Shown here piece after piece: positions 57,379 to 64,000 of a stretch of DNA of 64,000 nucleotides. The first letter of the stretch is position 1; the number at the start of each line of letters is the position of its first letter. Origin of the DNA: Serinus canaria. Taxonomy: Eukaryota; Chordata; Aves; Passeriformes; Fringillidae. Where the stretch lies: assembly GCF_022539315.1 (NCBI RefSeq), contig NC_066327.1:13742995-13806994 (forward strand). The letters run 5' to 3'. Position numbers and translations under genes: made by a program. The notes below the pieces were generated by a model. The model searched no databases and was not told the DNA's origin. It worked only from the letters and a program-made list of their open reading frames with translations.

Positions 57379-60300
57379 CTGCAGCGAAGAGAAAGAGCAC
57401 AAAAATCACTGAGTGGAATCTGCTCATACTGAAGGAGCTCTTGTGATTTAAGGAACTCGTGTGGTCACTGATGTGAACATGGATACGATGGCCAGGCATG
57501 CAGCTGTTTCCTGATTTGGACATCAGGAGGAATTTCTTCACTGAAATGGTGGTCAGGCATGGGAAGGGGCTGCCCAGGGATGTCTGGAGTCCCCATCCCC
57601 AGATGTCCAAGGACTGGACGTGGCACTCAGGGTCTGGGCTGGGTGACAGGGTGGGGATGGGCCACAGATTGGACTTGGTGATCCCTTGGTGAGGTCTTTT
57701 CTAACCTTAATGATTCCATGATTCTGTTGCACTTGTTTCCCTATTTTCTGCATGAAGACTCAGAAAGCTTCACAGAAGGTATGAATATCATTGTATACCA
57801 ATAAATATTCTAGAGAAGTTCTAAAGATTAGAAAGCCCAAAGTCAAGACACAGCCATGGTGCAAGCTCCACAGCAGAACCTGCACAGACACAGCCTCCTG
57901 ACACACCAATCTCCATTTAAAGAACACTTGTGTCACAACGTCACTGTGGTTTATGAAACACGTGTGACTAAAGGAAGGAAAATGGTAATGGACAGAAGAC
58001 TTGGATCTCAGGGACAGCCTATGGAACACAGACAGGGCTCAGTGTGCATAACAGTGCAATGATCACTTACTCTGTTGCTGCATCATGGTATTAAGCGATG
58101 GCTGTTGGGGTTTGGAAGGCTGCATCCCAGGTACTAAATTGTCCAAACTGATATTTACACTGGGATCTGACCACGTTGAGGGTAGAGTTTTGCTTGCATT
58201 TTTCTGGACCATCTCTGTCCTTGCATTATAAAGTGAGTTAGGCTTCGGCATCATCGGGTTCACACTTTGCAGAGGCTAAAAAAGAAAAGTTTGTTGGGAT
58301 TCACTTGAAATAATTTACTGGTAGGAAATAGGACTGAACAACAAGTATTTAGTTTCCCACAGAAGATAATAAAACCCATGAAGCCATGAACTTTAATTCT
58401 TCCAAAGCAGGGCTGCCAGGTGCTGTTCCACAGTTAGATTAGAAGAGTATTTGTAACCAGAGGTCAAGTCCCACATCAATGTGGAGTGACAGTAACCAGC
58501 AACAGCCAAGTTTTGAACTCAAACATGCTGATTCTTTCTTCCTAATACCAAGCTGATCCATTAGTTTCCAAACCACTCTCCACTGCGGCAGGCACTTCTG
58601 TATTTTGGAGAACAGGCCAGTCGTCATCTCCACGTACTTGAGGCAGGAAACCTGTAACAATCTGTGGAGAATGGCCTTACACTACCAAACTCAACTGCTC
58701 CAAAAAAGCAGCTACACTTCCTAGAGCAATGAAGCCCATCTTCAAGAACAGACTTTTCTGTTTAGGATACAATTGAAACATTTTTGACAAAATGCTGATC
58801 CCATCTGAGTGACTGGGTCTAATGCATGCCAGGAGAGGAATGCATTCATTTTCAAAGCTCTGATTAAGGAGGAGAAGGTCATTAGCAAACTATAGCAATA
58901 GCAGCATACCTGTGACCTGGACATGGGTAAACTGACACCCATGGAACTGGAACTCATCATGGAGAAATTCATGCTTTGTGAGGAGGTCATGGTTGTCTGA
59001 GAGGGTCCCATCAAATCAAACAGATCCATAGAATTGGAAGCAGCTGAAGGCTGGCCCGGAGCTGGCTGTGAGCCACTGAAGAGCTCTAGAGCTGGCGGCT
59101 GTGCTGTGCTGCTGAAGAGCTCTCCAGATGAAGCACTGGCACAAGGAGAAGCTTGGTTGAAGGCACTCCAGTCACCAAAGTCTCCATTTCCACTTGTTGC
59201 TGTACCTGAAGAAAAGGCAACAGTGTGGGAGGAAGGAAGACAGAGAAGAAAGACAAGACTTAGAGAAAGGCACTGAGCAAAATGCCATATTCCATGAACT
59301 GAAACAAATGAGAGCTGATCTGTGTCCATCCAGATTAACATCTGCAGGTAGAACCTCCATCTGGACATCACTCCCTCTCATGAATATTCCAGCAATTTTA
59401 ACAAGGTACGAAAGGAAACATGAAACACCCGTACACAGAGAGTAGAAGATGTTTGATAAGATGTCACCTGTGGATGCAAGGCAAGCAGGGACAGGTTTGC
59501 CTCAGTTGAAGTACAACTGGAAGATAACTTGGGGTAGAATGGAAACTACAGTCAGAACAACACTGAGAACGTGGATAATATTGATCAACCTTTTCTCTTG
59601 GCATTTTGATATTTGCAGAGAGAGCATTTGTCAGGAACAAGATACTGGATAAAGCAAATTCCATCATAATAAAGACAACTACATCCAAATTTGGTTGTAT
59701 ACAACTGTAGCTTTTTGTATAAAACCACACTGAGGGGAATAAAACCCAGAACTTTGAGAGCAAGTTGCCAAGAAAAGCTCATTTGAGGTGATAAGGAACA
59801 AGCACTTCCCATCCATGGAGTGCTCATATAAAACACATTAAATTTTTTAAATTTGATTCCTGAACTAAATGACTTGATTTGAAGCAGAAATTCAATCTTG
59901 GATCAATAATTTCTCTCAGCAGCAGCTTTGCTGCACTGTTGTAGTTCATCACTTGAACACTGTTCCATTTCAATAGTTGGGATTTTGGAGACAAGTGTTT
60001 AAATCAGAACACAGCACTCAGAGCTCTCTGTCTGTATTTCTCTGTGAAGGCAGAGCCAACAGCACGAGCTGTTTGTAGACACCTGCAAGGGCACCTCTTC
60101 AGCATCACAGATGTTGTGACACAAACCAGTGAACTGAGAGCATGTCAAACCTTGGAGTCAAACAGGAGGAGATGTTCCCTCCCTCAAAACACGTGTTTCC
60201 CCATTAACAGGGAAACTGTTGATTCACAGCACTGATGGGGAAAGAAAAGCTTAAAACAGCATTTGCAGAAGATGCTGAATATAAAACAACACCATTTAAA

Positions 60301-61897
60301 CAGCTCACAGGCTACACAGTGAATCACACTCTAGCATGGGCCACTGGCCAGCTCAGCCTTTTGATTCTCCCACTGATTCACTTTTGGTACTTCAGCTACA
60401 TCACAAACAACAGCGCTGCCACAGGAAATGAACTTTGAGTCCTGGTGAACATTTAAATAATCTTTTGGATTTCTTTAGCTGACTGAACAAAGACTCAAAC
60501 ACATAGAGCTGGGGCAGATGAATCCAGTGCCAGTTTCTATTTCTTGCCCTATGCAATGGCTGCTTCCATAATAGATTCCACCCACTCATGGGTAACTGCA
60601 GCAGTCTTAAACACTTTGTGTAAATATTTATCAACATACACCTTCAACCTTTAGTCATGTTTCTTTACCAACACATTACAATTTAAAGAAAAGTAGAAGA
60701 GTAAATTTGTTCACAAAATCCAAGTATTGCCAACAACTTCAGTGCATGAAGTGGGCTAATATTCATTAGCTCAGGGCCTTACTAGAACATTTGCTTTGAT
60801 CTTCCTCACAAAGAGGCACTATATTAGAATGTTTCAATTAGTATTACATATTAAAAATTAAAACCTACTTTAAATATTCCTGATAGATAAGTAAATGCTG
60901 AGTGTGCTCCTTCTGTGTTCAGACCTGTGCATTGAGCACCAATAATGGAAGGGGGGGGTAAAAGGGAGGAGGTTTTGCCCCTTCAGTAGGACTTCAAAGA
61001 TGATTAATCAAGAAGGAAAAGATTTCTAGAGGGGCTTACACTGTTCAGGAATGATTAATAATTTCACAGGACTCCATGTCCCTTGCATAATGGTGATTGG
61101 AATAGATTAATCATGTTAATGCAGATAAAGGATTATATCAATTTAGACTGTATTAACACAGGAGTTATTTGCATAGTGGGCAACTTTGTGTTTGCAAAAC
61201 AACTTGGGTTTGACAGTGAAAGCTTGTAAAAAACAGAGCAGTTCTTTCCTACCAAGTACACTGAAGGTCTATTAACTAACCCAGGCCCAGCAGAGCCTTC
61301 CCAACACAGCAAAATAAAGGAGGAGATGGAACCAGCTGAGTAAAAGCTGCCTCCAGGTAGATTTGCTGCTCTTTTCTCATTTTGTACCTGATCCTGCACC
61401 CTGGCTGAGAACCCCTCATCACAAACATCACTCCAGCTCAAATTAACTTCACAAAGGACAGCCAGTCAGCTCTCCCCACTCCGGGGTTTTCTGCATCCCT
61501 GTAGATCCCACAAAAATTCCACCAAAGGAAAATGGATCACTTTAGGAGGTTTCCAAGCATATTTTATTATTTCCAGTCCAATTTTAAGGGAAACCTTTTC
61601 AGATGGTGGCCATGTCTCCTGATAAGCTTGTCTGTCTGCAGGTAAAATGTCTGCACATGCACTGAGCCAGGCTGCATCTTCCTTCCTCCCAGAGCACTTG
61701 TGGTCCAGTTACACACACACTTTACCCTGGAAAGGGAAGGGACTTTGAATAATGCCACATGGCATCTCTTGCCCTCCTTCCACCCTTCAGCAGCACTGCA
61801 ATCCCTAAATCAATCCTACCTTGTGATGATGGGAAACTCGCTGAAGCAGCAGGTGAACTAAAATCAGCAAATCCTCCAAATGGGTCACTTGATCCAC
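57038..61897 (-). CDS. CLINT1: CLINT1 (epsin-related, enthoprotin), 3' coding exons, partial
   Basis: CLINT1/epsinR is a clathrin adaptor at the trans-Golgi network and endosomes. It binds AP-1 and GGA gamma-ear domains, clathrin, and SNARE Vti1b through its ENTH domain. The last four coding exons are here on the minus strand: 61897-61820, 59205-58910, 58275-58071 and 57378-57038, in agreeing phases, encoding about 305 C-terminal residues. Gamma-ear motifs are visible (DPFGGFADF and GNGDFGDWSAF), as are DLFDLM, SQSMNFSMM, LPSTWSDPSVNISLDNL, and a Met-rich tail ending VQPKQDAFANFANFSK, identical to human at the end. The ENTH domain and upstream exons lie beyond the right edge. CLINT1 converges on LSM11, as in human. 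Confidence 0.96.
57379..58070 (-). other. CLINT1: CLINT1 intron before last exon
   Basis: The intron is 692 bp and contains a plus-oriented CR1 tail at 57515-57722. The other 480 bp appear unique. Confidence 0.85.
57515..57722 (+). mobile_element. CR1 LINE 3' fragment
   Basis: The sequence is aggaggaatttcttcactga, then catgggaaggggctgcccag and the terminus ttctaaccttaatgattcc followed by atgattct. It has a well-kept CR1 3' end, inserted antisense in the CLINT1 intron. Confidence 0.9.
58071..58275 (-). CDS. CLINT1: CLINT1 exon, penultimate
   Basis: The exon is 205 bp, with acceptor TTTTTTAG and donor CAACAGA|GTAAGT. It encodes PLQSVNPMMPKPNSLYN, then KTLPSTWSDPSVNISLDNL and PGMQPSKPQQPSLNTMMQQQ. 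Confidence 0.96.
58276..58909 (-). other. CLINT1: CLINT1 intron
   Basis: This 634-bp intron separates the PLQSV exon from the MSRSQ exon. No feature is recognised in it. Confidence 0.85.
58910..59205 (-). CDS. CLINT1: CLINT1 exon with FGDW and DLFDLM motifs (third from last)
   Basis: The exon is 296 bp, with acceptor TTTCTTCAG and donor TCACAG|GTATGC. It encodes TATSGNGDFGDWSAFNQA, then SNSMDLFDLMGPSQTTMTSS and LPMSRSQ. Confidence 0.96.
59206..61819 (-). other. CLINT1: CLINT1 intron
   Basis: This 2.6-kb intron between the GGFADF and FGDW exons is AT-rich. It has no repeat or exon I can identify. Confidence 0.85.
61820..61897 (-). CDS. CLINT1: CLINT1 exon with GGFADF motif (fourth from last)
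   Basis: The exon is 78 bp, with acceptor TGTTCCTAG and donor TCACAAG|GTAGGA. It encodes GSSDPFGGFADFSSPAAS and ASFPSSQ. The human counterpart is SADLFGGFADF; GFADF binds the AP-1 gamma-ear. Confidence 0.93.
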
Positions 61898-64000
61898 CTA
61901 GGAACAGAGAGAAGCCAAAGCTGTTACAGGACTGTGCAAAGATCCATTGCAATAACTGCATGTGGGATTTATGAAGAAAAGCTGTTCTGCACTTGACAAG
62001 ATGCATTTATTGATTCTGCTCCTTAAGTCAGCTCTGTTTTCCTGTTCATCCCCACACTATGTTTATACAAGCCTGAGCAACAATAAACTGGATTATTTCC
62101 AACTGCCTCGCAGATCTTGCAGTTTTGTTTTCCATGGGAAGAACTAAAACATGCAAGTTTTTGTCACCTCTAAAAATATATTCAGAGATATTAAGAAGAT
62201 TAACAAGTTTTTAACTGGGGAGTGATGCTACCAGTTTGGCACTTTGTAAAATTAAAAATCTGGAAGCATAATATAAAAAGGCCAACCATTTCTATTGTAT
62301 AAAAGTTAATTTATTATGCTTCCTTATGAAAAATTACATGTCACCTTATATTTAGTTTTTGTGTTACTTAAAGCATGAATGATTCTGCAATGATCTTGAA
62401 TTAGGATTTCAGGGACAGAGCTTCTCTGCGTGTTCATTTTTTTATAAGTTTGCTTCCTTTCTGCAGCAAGAACATTAAGTTTTCCAACTAGACATTTGTA
62501 TACAGCATATAAATTATTGACTTCTGCATACAGAATAGTAAAAAATTTTTACTAAAAAGATACAGCCAAGGTATAAAAGCAGAAGATTTAAGAACCATAT
62601 TGTAAAGCTGATTTTTAAAATAAACTCAGAAAAGTTATAAAAATCACTAGTTATGGTTGGTACTGTTTTCAAGCAGGTATTCCACTGACCAGAGGAAGCC
62701 AAGAAGTTGACCTTATTTGTATGTCCTTAAAGATTTCACCTCCAAACAGTCCCACCCTCAGAAGAAGCTGCAGCAGTTCAATTATTTTGCTTTTAGTGTT
62801 CTGAGTACATTATATAGGTTACATCACAGCTGCTTAGCCTGCAGTGCTTAGGAGGCAGCCAGGTGGGACTGGAACATCTGTGCTGCACTCAAACACCACC
62901 AGGGACAGCTTCCAACATCTGGTGCCATTTCGGAATTGTCTTATCGCTGCAAGACATTCTGCCCCATCTGCTACTCTCAACTGGGTTAATTAAACCAGAA
63001 CCATCTCCTTTTTAATAAATGGCCAGCAGTAATAAAAGGAACCATTCACTTCCTAATACATGTGTACTTGTATTTCTTTTTAATGTTATTTTACTGTAGA
63101 CATTGCCAGGAAGGCGACTGCTCTTCCAAGGGGAAATGTCTTCTTGCTGATCGCGTCGTGCAAGATATAAAACACGAGCAGAGAATGCAAGGATGGTCCC
63201 TGAATTTTCAGACACAGCACTACAGAAACTGTTTCAACACCTTTTCAAGAGGGAAACAACTTCACAAAAAGTTAAGGAATTTCTTCAACACAAATTCTGA
63301 AGCGATCTAATAAACATCTCCTGTGTGTTTGTACATGTTTTATTCTGATACTCGAGAATGAAAAAGGAACAGTGAAATATCAAACTAAAAACCTGATCTG
63401 ATCCTATTTATCCTCTCTACTGCAATGAACATTTTCAAGTGTTTTTTTTTCCCCCACATACGTGCCAACAGAGTTCAGAACAGGTTAATGGTTTGAGAGT
63501 TTATATGCTGAATGAGAAACACAGATGACACACTCCTGACCACTTGCTTGAAGGAAAAAATAAAAATCAATGCTCCCTGCTACACCCATTATCCTTGGGC
63601 TGGCTGACAGTGCCTAGGGATTAATTTAATTTTAAAAACAGAACTAGGTTCAAACCCAAAATAACCCCTTAACATCTTTGGTCAAGTTTAACTTTTCCTC
63701 CCCATCTCTTGCCTGTTTTCAAGTGAAACTGAGTTTCAGAGAGAGGTGACAGAGATTAAGCTGGATGCAGTAATTCTCTAAAGAAAGGTTAAAGAACCTC
63801 AGCTCAGTAACACCAAAAAAATCCTCCCAGCAGGTCTAACCAGGGATTTTACATCTTCTCTTTTATGGCAAACAAGCACCCCCTCACATACAAACTGTGT
63901 TGCTCCAGTAAAGAGTAACACTGAGCCCAATCAACCCTTTCACATCTCTGCACCTGAAAATACACAGATAAGCAAACCCTAAGTTCCCTGAATTGACATC
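61898..64000 (-). other. CLINT1: CLINT1 upstream intron (partial)
   Basis: I looked for the preceding exon, expected to contain GDLVDLFDG, and did not see it. The sequence is AT-rich intron continuing past the right edge. Short ORFs here are unrecognised. Confidence 0.65.

Noticed and set aside
63062..63310. Possible upstream CLINT1 exon or a Cys-containing peptide on the plus strand
   Set aside because: It is on the wrong strand for CLINT1, and no residues match the expected SSGDLVDLFDG exon.
1..64000. CRISPR arrays, operons, prophage or bacterial defence systems
   Set aside because: The window is spliced vertebrate DNA. There are no spaced direct repeats and no clustered same-strand intronless genes.

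Overview
The window is vertebrate nuclear DNA and almost certainly avian. Small CR1 LINE 3'-end fragments are scattered through it, introns are short to moderate, CpG islands sit at gene starts, and the order of recognisable genes matches a block I know from human chromosome 5q33 (chicken chromosome 13). The genes are ADAM19 (-), SOX30 (-), THG1L (+), LSM11 (+) and CLINT1 (-). All assignments rest on reading spliced exons by eye and comparing them with protein families I know. No database was searched.

Layout. 1-11.8 kb is the 5' part of ADAM19 on the minus strand: three coding exons (signal peptide and start of the prodomain) plus most of a long third intron. 11.8-16.5 kb is its promoter CpG island and an intergenic stretch. 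16.5-23.6 kb is a complete five-exon SOX30 on the minus strand. Its start codon lies 394 bp from the start codon of THG1L, so the two genes are head to head across one CpG island. THG1L is complete in six exons (24.0-28.0 kb, polyA signal near 28.66 kb). LSM11 follows on the plus strand, complete in four coding exons (31.1-38.3 kb), probably with a 3' UTR several kb long. 45-55.7 kb is intergenic. It holds an isolated CpG island with a strong CTCF-like core, several CR1 fragments, an in-frame 93-bp duplication and AT-rich blocks that look like conserved non-coding DNA. The last four coding exons of CLINT1 run on the minus strand from 61.9 to 57.0 kb, with its 3' UTR to about 55.7 kb. Its upstream exons lie beyond 64 kb.

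The five genes do not form a pathway: a metalloprotease, a germ-cell HMG-box factor, the tRNA-His guanylyltransferase, a U7 snRNP subunit for histone pre-mRNA processing, and an AP-1/clathrin adaptor. The arrangement is inherited synteny. I see no CRISPR array, operon, prophage or novel multi-gene system. The points most worth a second look are the compact SOX30/THG1L divergent promoter, the isolated island with the CTCF-like site, the 93-bp duplication, a 29-bp near-perfect palindrome in a SOX30 intron, and about 250 bp at 4.84-5.09 kb that looks like a sequencing or assembly artefact.
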